Source: Terriglobia bacterium | GTDB lineage: Bacteria > Acidobacteriota > Terriglobia > Terriglobales > Acidobacteriaceae | Direction of reading: 5' to 3' | Length of the DNA stretch: 36,673 bases | Assembly: GCA_021325035.1 (NCBI GenBank) | Contig: JAJPHW010000036.1 | Location: forward strand, 1 to 36,673 | Shown here: in pieces, positions 16,031-24,155 of the stretch | Layout: every line of letters begins with the position of its first letter | Position numbering within the stretch: the stretch's first letter is position 1 | Position numbers and translations under genes: made by a program | Notes under the pieces: model-generated | The model's database searches: none | What the model was told of the DNA's origin: nothing | The model's input: the letters and a program-made list of their open reading frames with translations, nothing else

Positions 16031-16192
16031 GCCCGCTTTGTAAACTACACCCGCTAGGCTAACAACTCTTACCTTCTTGTTAACATTCCTGTTAGCAATC
16101 CCAGTAGCAGGTTCGTCTCTAGCTTAGAAATCCAACCAGAAGCTTCCGGACCCCCGTTGCTTGTGGACATTTTCCTTTTAGGAGGTTGTTCT

Positions 16193-17305
16193 GTGAAAGC
16201 ATTCCGTTTACTCAACGGCGTCGCATTGTTCGCGGCGCTAGCCGGTAGTTCACTCGCGCAACAGGCCCAGGTATCCCAGCCCATGTATGCGCATCCCAAA
16301 CCCATTTACGATAACTCCCACTTCGCTCAAGCCTCCACGGCATTGCAGACATGGAACGGCACATTCCAGTATCAGGGCAATACCGATCATTTCACGATGG
16401 TGGGCACCGATCCCTCCGCCACCAACGTCACCACCACATATACGGTTTACGTAATTCCCGTCAAGATTGGCATTAAGAACAGTAGTGGGCAAATTACTTA
16501 TTTCGATCCCCTAACGAAACTTTCCAATGGGCAGACTGCTGTCCAGAACATGATCGCGTCACCGATTTTCCAGAACCAGGACTACACCATCGGCGGCACC
16601 GATCTGGGCAATACACAGTTTGAAGATGCCTATCAGCGCGGCAACTTCTGGACTGATGTCATGACCAACACGAATTATCACCTTCTGCTAAAGCCGACTG
16701 TTCTGCCGGAAGTGACCGTGGTCGTACCGACGAACAAGGGCAAGACCGGCAATCAGTTTGGGGTGAATGTGGCTGAAGTGGATTACAACTGGTTCGACGC
16801 ACAAGTGCAGGCTGGACTTCCAAAGCTGAAGCAAGTCGGCCCGAACACCTTGCCGTTAATTATGGCCTACAACACCTACTGGACTGAATTGGGCGGCCTC
16901 ATCTGCTGCATCGGCGGATGGCACAACGCCTATGGCAACGCCAACACGCCGCAAACCTATTCCATTTACGGCTACACCAACTCCTCCACTGCGTTTGCTT
17001 CCGACGTTTCTGCTCTGTCGCATGAACTCGGTGAGTGGATCGATGATCCCTACGTGAACAACGTGCAGGGTGCGTGCGGTGGAATTCTCGAAGTCGGCGA
17101 TCCCATCGAGAATGAAACCAATCCGAAATATGGAGACTATACCTACACGCTGGGTGGATTTACCTATCACATCCAGGACTTGGTTAACCTCCAGTATTTC
17201 GGCCAGACTCCTTCTACTTCCAACAACGGCAACTGGACATTCCAAGGCCAAAATGGAAACTTACCGGGCCTCGGCCAGATTGGCGTGTGCTCGTTCGGTC
17301 AGTAG
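16193..17305 (+). CDS. Secreted protein with HExxE motif, putative metalloprotease
   Basis: A 370-residue protein. The start is the GTG at 16193, with a perfect AGGAGG 7 nt upstream; the frame opens 36 nt earlier at a TTG. The signal peptide (1-22) ends SSLAQ. Most of the chain is Asn/Thr/Tyr-rich and strand-like. At 273-290 it reads SALSHELGEWIDDPYVNN: His277, Glu278, Glu281 and the following Asp residues would form an HExxE-type zinc site, with Glu300 in LEVGDP a possible extra ligand. Two cysteines (295 and 366) could form a disulfide. The family is known to me only as unnamed secreted proteins of soil bacteria, so protease activity is a hypothesis. Confidence 0.7.
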   Translation: MKAFRLLNGVALFAALAGSSLAQQAQVSQPMYAHPKPIYDNSHFAQASTALQTWNGTFQYQGNTDHFTMVGTDPSATNVTTTYTVYVIPVKIGIKNSSGQITYFDPLTKLSNGQTAVQNMIASPIFQNQDYTIGGTDLGNTQFEDAYQRGNFWTDVMTNTNYHLLLKPTVLPEVTVVVPTNKGKTGNQFGVNVAEVDYNWFDAQVQAGLPKLKQVGPNTLPLIMAYNTYWTELGGLICCIGGWHNAYGNANTPQTYSIYGYTNSSTAFASDVSALSHELGEWIDDPYVNNVQGACGGILEVGDPIENETNPKYGDYTYTLGGFTYHIQDLVNLQYFGQTPSTSNNGNWTFQGQNGNLPGLGQIGVCSFGQ

Positions 17306-17326
17306 TATTCACGAAAAACTTAGCAA

Positions 17327-17369
17327 TGTCCCGCCCTGTCCCCTGAATCGGGAGGACTGGGGCGGGACA
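17327..17369. terminator. Long GC-rich hairpin between convergent genes
   Basis: TGTCCCGCCC (17327-17336) pairs perfectly with GGGCGGGACA (17360-17369), and an inner GTCC/GGAC continues the stem. It lies between the convergent secreted-protein gene and murA and is followed on the minus strand by TTTTT, so it may terminate both. Confidence 0.7.
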
Positions 17370-17394
17370 GCTTGCTAGGGATTCCAAAGATTTT

Positions 17395-18717
17395 TTATAC
17401 AGTTTGCCCGTGAGCGCTGCGGTCGGTTACGCGGCGGTTTCGTGGAGGAATCATCTCACCGATGCGGCGGATTTGCGCACCGACTCCTCGTAATTTCTCT
17501 TCGATGTTTTCATAGCCGCGGTCGAGATGATAGACGCGGTCAATAATCGTTTCTCCATCGGCGACCAATGCCGCGAGGACGAGCGAGGCCGATGCCCGCA
17601 GGTCGGAAGCCAATACTGCTGCCGCGCTGAGAGGTGTTTTCCCGCGAACAATGGCCCGTCTTCCTTCAATCTTGATGTTCGCCCCCATGCGTACAAGTTC
17701 TTGTGCGTGCATGAAGCGATTCTCGAAGATATTTTCCGTGACGACCGATGTGCCTTCAGCTTGGGTTGCCAAAGCCATATATTGTGCCTGCATGTCAGTC
17801 GGGAAGCCGGGATATTCTTCGGTGACCATGTCCGCCGCGCGAAATGGAGCATCACCCATAACCCGGATCGAATCACCCGAAGTCACAGTTTTGACGCCAG
17901 TTTCTTCCAGCTTTCTTAATAACGCCCCCAGATGACTTGGCTCGCAGTTGGCGATGTTGAGGTCGCCTCCGGTCAGCGCTCCAGCAATGATGAATGTGCC
18001 GGCTTCGATGCGATCTGGAATGATGCGATGGCGTGCTCCATGCAGTTTCGCCACCCCTTGTACGCGAATTGTCGGCGTACCAGCCCCTTCAATTTTTGCG
18101 CCCATCTTGTTGAGAAGATCAGCAAGATCGGCGACTTCAGGCTCCCTGGCGCAGTTCTGCATGACGGTTTCACCGTCAGCCAAAGTCGCCGCCATGAGTA
18201 AGTCTTCGGTTCCGGTAACGGTAATTTTGTCAAAAACAATTTCCGCGCCTTTGAGCCGAGGAGAGCTGGCTTCGACGTAGCCGTGATCTTGCGTGATCTT
18301 GGCGCCGAGACGCTCCAACCCCTTAATGTGAAGATCGATCGGACGAGCGCCGATGGCACAGCCTCCAGGAAGCGAAACGCGGGCCGAACCGCAACGGGCA
18401 ACCAGCGGCCCGAGTACCAGCGTCGAAGCGCGCATCGTCTTTACCAATTCGTAAGAAGCTTCTGGAGCCGCCAGATTCTTGCATTGAATGGTTGTGCGAT
18501 GCTGTGCCCGGCCATAACCTAACTCAACTTCCGCTCCCATGGCAGCGAGCAAATTGCGCGTGGTTTGTATGTCGCGCACTTGTGGGATGTTTTCCAGAAT
18601 GACGGGTTCTTCAGTCAGCAATGCGGCAGCCATGCAGGGTAGAGCAGCATTCTTTGCACCGCTGACACGAATAGTTCCAAGCAGCGGATTACCGCCGCGA
18701 ATAACGAGTTTATCCAT
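17395..18717 (-). CDS. murA: UDP-N-acetylglucosamine 1-carboxyvinyltransferase
   Basis: A 440-residue enzyme that transfers enolpyruvate from PEP to UDP-GlcNAc, the first committed step of peptidoglycan synthesis in the cytoplasm. The start KLVIRGGNPLLGTIRVSGAKN gives Lys22 and Asn23 of the substrate site; the reactive Cys120 is in PGGCAIGARPIDLH, so the protein should be sensitive to fosfomycin. Later landmarks are DRIEAGTFIIAGALTGG and the EYPGFPTDMQAQ substrate loop, with the final repeat of the inside-out barrel intact. The ATG at 18717 is chosen as it fits the family N-terminus; 23 further open codons upstream are unlikely to be coding. Confidence 0.97.
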   Translation of the reverse strand: MDKLVIRGGNPLLGTIRVSGAKNAALPCMAAALLTEEPVILENIPQVRDIQTTRNLLAAMGAEVELGYGRAQHRTTIQCKNLAAPEASYELVKTMRASTLVLGPLVARCGSARVSLPGGCAIGARPIDLHIKGLERLGAKITQDHGYVEASSPRLKGAEIVFDKITVTGTEDLLMAATLADGETVMQNCAREPEVADLADLLNKMGAKIEGAGTPTIRVQGVAKLHGARHRIIPDRIEAGTFIIAGALTGGDLNIANCEPSHLGALLRKLEETGVKTVTSGDSIRVMGDAPFRAADMVTEEYPGFPTDMQAQYMALATQAEGTSVVTENIFENRFMHAQELVRMGANIKIEGRRAIVRGKTPLSAAAVLASDLRASASLVLAALVADGETIIDRVYHLDRGYENIEEKLRGVGAQIRRIGEMIPPRNRRVTDRSAHGQTV

Positions 18718-18816
18718 GACGAGATGAATCCTGTGATGGTTTAGTGAGGCTAATAGCGCACGTCCAATACGTAGCGACATAACCATTGTAGCGAGGACGA
18801 GGCAGCGGCGTGATAA

Positions 18817-18847
18817 CCGGAAGGGAACTGTACATCAGTGCTTCCGG
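18817..18847 (-). terminator. Possible weak terminator after the GH18 gene
   Basis: CCGGAAG (18817-18823) pairs with CTTCCGG (18841-18847) around a 17-nt loop, downstream of the GH18 stop. No U-run follows, so the call is weak. Confidence 0.3.
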
Positions 18848-18894
18848 CGGCCCGATTAGCATATACCGGTCTGTCACCGGGATGCCAGCTAGAT

Positions 18895-19992
18895 TTATTG
18901 CCCTGAAGCTCGAGCAAAGGCCTTATACATGGCGGTCATCAGATTTTGGCTGGTTCCATTGTAGTCTTGGGAAAGTTCCCACATAAATATGCCGCCCAGG
19001 TCGCGATCTTTGATGACGTAAGTCGTCTTGCGGGCCGTCGAGGCCTCGTCATCATAGGTAATGAACGCAGCACGCGAATCGTGGACCAAATAAGGCGCTT
19101 GGGCAAGCGCATCGAAATTGCGTGTCCATGTGCCATTGTTTACCAGCGGCTGAACTTGCGCGAAAGTCACCGATGTCGCGTCGCCGGTGCAGACACAGAA
19201 ATCCCACAGATTGGCGACATTGAAAATATAGCCGTAGAACGCCGCGCCAAGGTTCAGCTTTTCGGCGGGAACTTTAAATTCGGTGAGGAAGTCGTCAATC
19301 GAACTCTTCACGCTGCCTTCCTGTCCGGGATCTTCGGGGCTGAGATAGAGCGGCGAATTATGGCCCGAGTGGTTGGTCCACGGGCCATGGAAGTCGTAAG
19401 TCATAACGTTATAGAAATCGAGAACCGGCGTCATGCCGGGAAAATCATAGACACCCCACGAAAATGGAGTGGACGAAACCGCGGCAGAAATTTGATATTT
19501 CGGAGAGGGAAGCAGTCTTCGTAGTTGTTGGAGCAACAACACAAAGTTTTCTGCCTGCGCTTTGTTGTTGGGAACCTCCCAGTCGAAATCCACGCCGTCG
19601 TATCCAACACTCTGGACAAATTTTTGCAGATTCGCCGCAAACGTTGCGCGAGCATTTGAGTCGCCAACGATGGCAACGAAAAGCTGTGGATCGCCACTGA
19701 CGCAGACTAGAACCTTGACGCCCGCCGCATGAGCATTCTTGAGCAGAGCCGGTTCCAGGAAACCATCGGGAATCCAAAGGCTGCCATCAGCCTTCGCACC
19801 GGGAGCAATATTGCTATGAATGATGTGCGTGAGCTCATTGTAGGGAATATTGGCAGCTGTATAAGGTGGCGTGTTCCATTGATCGCTGAATTCGTAGTAA
19901 GCGAGAAGACGCTTATCTGCCGCGTGGAGAGATGGCGCTAGCATAGTTGCCAAAATTGCTATGAAAAAGACTTTGCGGAGGGATGTACGCAT
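18895..19992 (-). CDS. Secreted glycoside hydrolase family 18 (chitinase-like)
   Basis: A 365-residue protein with a signal peptide (1-24, ending SLHAAD). It has the GH18 barrel signature: the SxGG-like strand VLVCVSGDP (95-102), the catalytic DxxDxDxE motif DGVDFDWE at 132-139 with Glu139 as the acid, and the NVMTYDFHGPW strand. All catalytic positions are present, so it should cleave beta-1,4 GlcNAc linkages in chitin, peptidoglycan-like or glycoprotein glycans; the exact substrate is not decided by sequence. AAGGAG precedes the ATG at 19992 by 9 nt. It lies between murA and murQ but with its own ribosome site and clear gaps on either side. Confidence 0.95.
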   Translation of the reverse strand: MRTSLRKVFFIAILATMLAPSLHAADKRLLAYYEFSDQWNTPPYTAANIPYNELTHIIHSNIAPGAKADGSLWIPDGFLEPALLKNAHAAGVKVLVCVSGDPQLFVAIVGDSNARATFAANLQKFVQSVGYDGVDFDWEVPNNKAQAENFVLLLQQLRRLLPSPKYQISAAVSSTPFSWGVYDFPGMTPVLDFYNVMTYDFHGPWTNHSGHNSPLYLSPEDPGQEGSVKSSIDDFLTEFKVPAEKLNLGAAFYGYIFNVANLWDFCVCTGDATSVTFAQVQPLVNNGTWTRNFDALAQAPYLVHDSRAAFITYDDEASTARKTTYVIKDRDLGGIFMWELSQDYNGTSQNLMTAMYKAFARASGQ

Positions 19993-20087
19993 GCTGGAAT
20001 CTCCTTGCAGCCTAATTAAAACGGTTTAATTGTACAGGAAGACTAAAAAGCGACAAAAGCAAAAATGCATTCGCCAAGTGGGGTTAC

Positions 20088-20996
20088 TTAGGCGTTTTCT
20101 ATGGCTTTCCGAACATTGCCATGGGACTTTCTTAGAGCATCCCTCGCTTGAGCACGTGTCGATCCACGTTTCAGGATGACGAGCGCGGCGGGAACTTGAT
20201 TGTGCGCGGCTTTGAGCGCTGCTTGCGCTTCGGCACGCGTTACTCCCGAAGCGCGTTCGAGAATCGAAATCCCGCGCTCTTCCAACTTTTTGTTTTTTAC
20301 GTGCACATTCACCATCAAGTTGCCATACACGTAGCCCAGTCGCGTCATGGCTCCGGTCGAAAGCATATTCAAAATCATCTTCTGCGCCGTGCCAGCCTTC
20401 ATGCGCGTCGAGCCGGAAACAACTTCCGGACCAACTTCGGCGACAATTTCGATGTGCGCGGCGTTGCCCAACGGTGAATTGCGATTGCAGGTGACCGCGA
20501 TCGTTTTTGCGCCAAGTTTGCGGGCATATTCAATTGCAGCGACGGTAAAAGGTGTGCGCCCACTCGCTGCAATTCCTACAACGACATCCTTCTTATTCGG
20601 CTTTCGTTGTGCGATGGCTCGCTCGCCGAGTTCCCGCGAGTCCTCGTTTGCTTCTACAGCAGCGGCAAGAGCTTTTTCTCCTCCCGCGATGACGAATTGC
20701 ACCATCTTGGGGCTGGTGTTGAAGGTCGGTGGACACTCAGCAGCATCAAGCGCCGCAATGCGCCCGCTGGTTCCCGCCCCGACATAAATAAGTCGTCCGC
20801 GATTTCTTAGCGCAGTCGCAATCAGGTCGATGGCCCTGGCGATTTGCGGGAGGGCGCGTTTAACGGCTGCTGTCACCTTCGCATCTTCGGAGTTGATAAT
20901 TCGCGCGATTTGCAACGCAGATTTTTTGTCGAGATCTTTGGATGCTGGGTTTGTCTGCTCAGTCGAGAGTCTTCGCAAATTTTCTTTCGTTTTCAA
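20088..20996 (-). CDS. murQ: N-acetylmuramic acid 6-phosphate etherase
   Basis: A 302-residue SIS-domain enzyme that removes the lactyl ether from MurNAc-6-phosphate, giving GlcNAc-6-phosphate and lactate in peptidoglycan recycling. It starts with the family signature LSTEQTNP and carries GAGTSGRIAALDAAECPPTF with Glu87 and, in EANEDS, Glu118, matching the two catalytic acids of E. coli MurQ. A small three-helix C-terminal domain (about 245-300) completes the usual length. The start is a TTG at 20996 whose last two bases overlap the stop of the upstream hydrolase gene (TTGA); AGGAG sits about 9 nt upstream. This links murQ translation to a catabolic gene rather than to other recycling genes. 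Confidence 0.96.
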   Translation of the reverse strand: MKTKENLRRLSTEQTNPASKDLDKKSALQIARIINSEDAKVTAAVKRALPQIARAIDLIATALRNRGRLIYVGAGTSGRIAALDAAECPPTFNTSPKMVQFVIAGGEKALAAAVEANEDSRELGERAIAQRKPNKKDVVVGIAASGRTPFTVAAIEYARKLGAKTIAVTCNRNSPLGNAAHIEIVAEVGPEVVSGSTRMKAGTAQKMILNMLSTGAMTRLGYVYGNLMVNVHVKNKKLEERGISILERASGVTRAEAQAALKAAHNQVPAALVILKRGSTRAQARDALRKSHGNVRKAIENA

Positions 20997-21808
20997 CCTG
21001 CACTCTCCTGATTGCGCACGGAATTGTGAAGAGTGCCAATGCCTTGCACAGAGACCTCGACAACATCGCCATCCACCAACGGGCCTACACCCTCAGGTGT
21101 GCCTGTAGCAATCAAATCACCGGGCATAAGCGTCATGAAGTCGGCAATGTAACGAATGACGACATCGAGCGCAAAGATGAAGTCGTGAGTATTGCCTGAT
21201 TGACGAACCTCACCGTTGACACGGGTTTCGATGGGAGCGCCAGCCCATGGGTCGAGTTCATCCCGGCTGATGACTATCGGGCCTACTGGGCAGAATGTGT
21301 CAAAGCCTTTGCCTCGTGTCCACTGCGCATCTTTTTTCTGGAGGTCGCGAGCGGTGACATCATTGACGATTGTGTAACCGAGAATGCAAGTGCGCACGTC
21401 AAAATCTTCAGTGGGGCGAAAACAGCGGCTGCCAATCACGACCCCGAGTTCTCCCTCGAAATCCACTCGCTCCGAGGCGCGGGGCCGAATAATGACGCCA
21501 CCGGGTGCGAGTAGCGAAGACGGCGGCTTCAAAAAGATCAGCGGTTCCGCCGGGGCTTCATTGCCGAGTTCAGCGGCATGCGCGCGATAGTTGCGTCCGA
21601 CACAAACAATTTTCGATGGCGCAACGGGTGCAAACAGGTGCGCCTCGCCAAGCGGCAAGTGAGCGATACGCTTGGTGGGAATATCATCGAGCGACTCTGC
21701 TTGCTCAGGCGGCGAAACGAACGTCCGGGTGATCTCTTCGCGGCCTGCAATCAATTCAACCAAGCCGTAGTGCGGGATTTCGTTCAGCAGGAATCTGCAA
21801 TATTTCAT
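20993..21808 (-). CDS. Fumarylacetoacetate hydrolase family protein
   Basis: A 271-residue member of the short FAH-superfamily, with the metal ligands Glu118 and Glu120 in VDFEGELGVVIG and Asp150 in GYTIVNDVTARDLQ, then GKGFDTFCPVGP and the closing LMPGDLIATGTPEGVGPL. Such proteins act as acylpyruvate hydrolases, oxaloacetate decarboxylases or 5-carboxymethyl-2-hydroxymuconate-type isomerases; sequence does not decide which. The true fumarylacetoacetase (long form) is encoded 98 bp upstream, so this one is likely to have a different substrate. It shares the strand with, and overlaps by 4 nt, murQ. Confidence 0.92.
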   Translation of the reverse strand: MKYCRFLLNEIPHYGLVELIAGREEITRTFVSPPEQAESLDDIPTKRIAHLPLGEAHLFAPVAPSKIVCVGRNYRAHAAELGNEAPAEPLIFLKPPSSLLAPGGVIIRPRASERVDFEGELGVVIGSRCFRPTEDFDVRTCILGYTIVNDVTARDLQKKDAQWTRGKGFDTFCPVGPIVISRDELDPWAGAPIETRVNGEVRQSGNTHDFIFALDVVIRYIADFMTLMPGDLIATGTPEGVGPLVDGDVVEVSVQGIGTLHNSVRNQESAG

Positions 21809-21906
21809 GTGAAGGCAATTTTAGCGCGTCAAAGGACGATAAATAGTGATGAGCGAGAGACGTCGAGAACCAGGGATTCTCTTCGGCGCGCTCAGTAAAT
21901 GGCAAT

Positions 21907-23226
21907 TTACAAGGCAGGCAAGATGGTTCCGCGACATTCGCCTAAGCCGATGCGCCGGAATCCCGGTTTTTCGCAGTAACCGCGAAAAATAACTTCATCG
22001 CCGTCTTCGAGGAATTTACGGGTTTCGCCATTTGGAAGTTGCAATGGTTCCTGTCCTCGCCATGCAAGTTCAAGCAGGCATCCGCGCGAAGACTTCTCTT
22101 TTCCGGAAACGGTCCCGCTGGCCAGCAAATCACCGGGAAGCAAATTGCATCCGTTGCTGGTGTGATGGGTGAGCATTTGCGCTAGTGTCCAATACATATC
22201 GGAAAAATTACTTTCACTCAGGCGAACCGGCGCGATATTTTCATCACGCATCTTTGAAGATTGCAGCAGCACTTCGAGATGAAGATCGAGCCCACCAGTT
22301 TTTTGGTCAGCAGAATCTAAAAGATAAGGCAATGGAGCAGGATCACCCTCCGGACGTGGAAAAGCTGTGGTGCGGAATGGCGTTAAGGCCTCCATAGTCA
22401 CTACCCACGGCGAGAGCGATGTCGCAAAATTCTTGGCTAGAAATGGGCCCAGCGGCTGATATTCCCATGCCTGAATATCGCGGGCAGACCAATCGTTCAC
22501 GAGGCAGACGCCAAAGATGTGATTCCCGGCATCGCCAATTGGAATCGGCTCTCCGAGTTTGTTTCCCGGACTGACGAACATACCCAGCTCCAGTTCGTAG
22601 TCGAGCCGCTTGCTGGGGCCAAATTGTGGAGGTGCATTTCCATCGCTGGTTTGGCCATTTGGTCGCCGTATCGGAGTACCGCTGACAACAAGTGAAGATG
22701 CTCGTCCGTGATAGCCAATCGGTACATATTTGTAATTCGGCAACAATGGATTGTCGGGGCGAAACATACTGCCGACGTTGGTGGCATGAAAGATCGATGC
22801 GTAAAAGTCTGTGTAGTTACCGATCCGTGCTGGAAGAAAGAGTTCAGCATCGGACTGCGGAATGAGATGACGGGCAACTGCGTCCATTGCTTCGTTTTTC
22901 GAGCTGTCAAAAAAAAGAGCGTGCAGTGACTTCCTAAAGTCCCCGCGGTGCTGCGCACTTAACGCCATCAGTGGATTTAGAGAGTCCGCATTGCACGCAG
23001 ATTCGGCCTCAGCCTGAGCCTTGATCGGATAGGATCGGAAATACTTACCGACATCGAAGATTGAATCGCCAATCGCGACTCCCACGCGAGGCGATTCATT
23101 ACTTCCGCGACGCCGGAAGATCCCGTAGGGCAGATTTTGTATTGGAAAATCTGTATCAGGAGAATTCGCAGATTCCACCCAGCTCCGCGCTTTGGGATCA
23201 TGTGTGTAATCGAGCTTTGAACTCAT
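21907..23226 (-). CDS. fahA: Fumarylacetoacetase
   Basis: A 439-residue enzyme of the long, animal/plant-type FAH family that splits fumarylacetoacetate into fumarate and acetoacetate, the last step of tyrosine/homogentisate breakdown. Residues equal to the mammalian site are all there: Asp140 and His147 in NYTDFYASIFHATN, Glu211 and Glu213 in DYELELGM, and Asp245 in LVNDWSARDIQAWEYQPLG. The N-terminal SH3-like domain is present (NLPYGIFRRRG). The start at 23226 is fixed by a 4-nt ATGA overlap with the upstream gene; the frame's 40 extra upstream codons overlap the neighbour and are rejected. It is the fifth gene of the aromatic-degradation cluster. Confidence 0.97.
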   Translation of the reverse strand: MSSKLDYTHDPKARSWVESANSPDTDFPIQNLPYGIFRRRGSNESPRVGVAIGDSIFDVGKYFRSYPIKAQAEAESACNADSLNPLMALSAQHRGDFRKSLHALFFDSSKNEAMDAVARHLIPQSDAELFLPARIGNYTDFYASIFHATNVGSMFRPDNPLLPNYKYVPIGYHGRASSLVVSGTPIRRPNGQTSDGNAPPQFGPSKRLDYELELGMFVSPGNKLGEPIPIGDAGNHIFGVCLVNDWSARDIQAWEYQPLGPFLAKNFATSLSPWVVTMEALTPFRTTAFPRPEGDPAPLPYLLDSADQKTGGLDLHLEVLLQSSKMRDENIAPVRLSESNFSDMYWTLAQMLTHHTSNGCNLLPGDLLASGTVSGKEKSSRGCLLELAWRGQEPLQLPNGETRKFLEDGDEVIFRGYCEKPGFRRIGLGECRGTILPAL

Positions 23227-24152
23227 AGAAGAGACAGGCTCTGTAGATCTTCCAGCGGCTCGGAAAATGAGCAGGAGCCAAAAGATAGTGAGAAAGTTTT
23301 GCGCGCACCGGAGAGTTGTTCGCGAGTTAGGGAGTAGTTCCGCCATCCAATGGAGTCGGAATTCGCAGAAAAGGCTTCTGGCGAAGTTTCATCTAATAAC
23401 TCTATGGCTTCCGAGATATGAAACGTGCTGTTAAGCAAAAACGCAGCGGTCAGAAAGACATTGAGAAAACCATGCATAGTGCCTGATGGGCTGTTTGTTG
23501 CGTAAGTCAGCGGATGCACAGATCGAATCGGGTGGTGCAGTCCTGCAGTAGCTTTAAAAGCTATACGAGATTGCGCACATTGAAGTATGAATTCCGCGAC
23601 AGCCGCCGACGGCGGGATCATCTCGGCAGTTTCCCCTCCTGTGCGAATCTTTGCGCTGCGTCCGCATTGTTTGATTGCTGCAATACATCCCTTCAAGTCC
23701 GCAGAAAGTGGGATCTCAAAAAATGTCTCAAGATTGCTTGGGATCAGCGAATGTGCATGATGGATGTCATCGGGCCTGGCGACCTTCAACTCAATGCTCG
23801 AAATTGCTATGTTTGCGGAATTGTGACGACCGTTGAAGACAAGCACTTGTTTGATGTCTGTCTCGACATCTGAGCTAGAAAGAGCAGACACCGACCACCG
23901 CAAATGCGGCGCAGCCAAATTCATGATTGCATTTTCAAACTCGGCCAAGCGCGCCACGGGAACGATAAATCTCCCAAGCATCCAGCTGAATTTGCCCCTC
24001 GCGTACGTGGCATAGTTTTCTACCGCCTCTTGCATGGGCAACTTTGCTGGAGGGAACAACCCGGCGTAATCCACCAACCCTTCCAATAAAGCAGTTAGAA
24101 CGGAGCTGCGAAGTGTCTCTTCACTACGAATTGTCGGTGAAGCTTGAGGCAT
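23223..24152 (-). CDS. Uncharacterised conserved-looking protein of the homogentisate operon
   Basis: A 309-residue soluble protein without signal peptide or membrane helix, wedged between hmgA (3-nt gap) and fahA (4-nt overlap). No named domain is recognised. Landmarks are LVDYAGLFPPAKLPMQEAVE near the N-terminus, WMLGRFIVPVARLAEFE, a central FFEIPLSADLKGCI strand, and KIRTGGETAEMIPP followed by FKATAGLHHPIRSV, which read like the ends of alpha/beta-barrel strands lined with charged and His residues. The catalytic His pair and buried Lys/Arg are consistent with an enzyme acting on an acidic intermediate. In this position it could be an undiscovered maleylacetoacetate isomerase, since no GST-type isomerase is present in the window; this is speculation. 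Confidence 0.8.
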   Translation of the reverse strand: MPQASPTIRSEETLRSSVLTALLEGLVDYAGLFPPAKLPMQEAVENYATYARGKFSWMLGRFIVPVARLAEFENAIMNLAAPHLRWSVSALSSSDVETDIKQVLVFNGRHNSANIAISSIELKVARPDDIHHAHSLIPSNLETFFEIPLSADLKGCIAAIKQCGRSAKIRTGGETAEMIPPSAAVAEFILQCAQSRIAFKATAGLHHPIRSVHPLTYATNSPSGTMHGFLNVFLTAAFLLNSTFHISEAIELLDETSPEAFSANSDSIGWRNYSLTREQLSGARKTFSLSFGSCSFSEPLEDLQSLSLL

Positions 24153-24155
24153 GGG

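Noticed and set aside
16058-16096. GCTAACA/TGTTAGC inverted repeat upstream of the secreted HExxE protein
   Set aside because: Arms are short and 25 nt apart; no promoter context could be made out, so it is probably chance.
20993-23226. The two FAH-superfamily genes as one gene split by a frameshift
   Set aside because: Each has its own complete set of metal ligands and full family length; they belong to the short and long forms.
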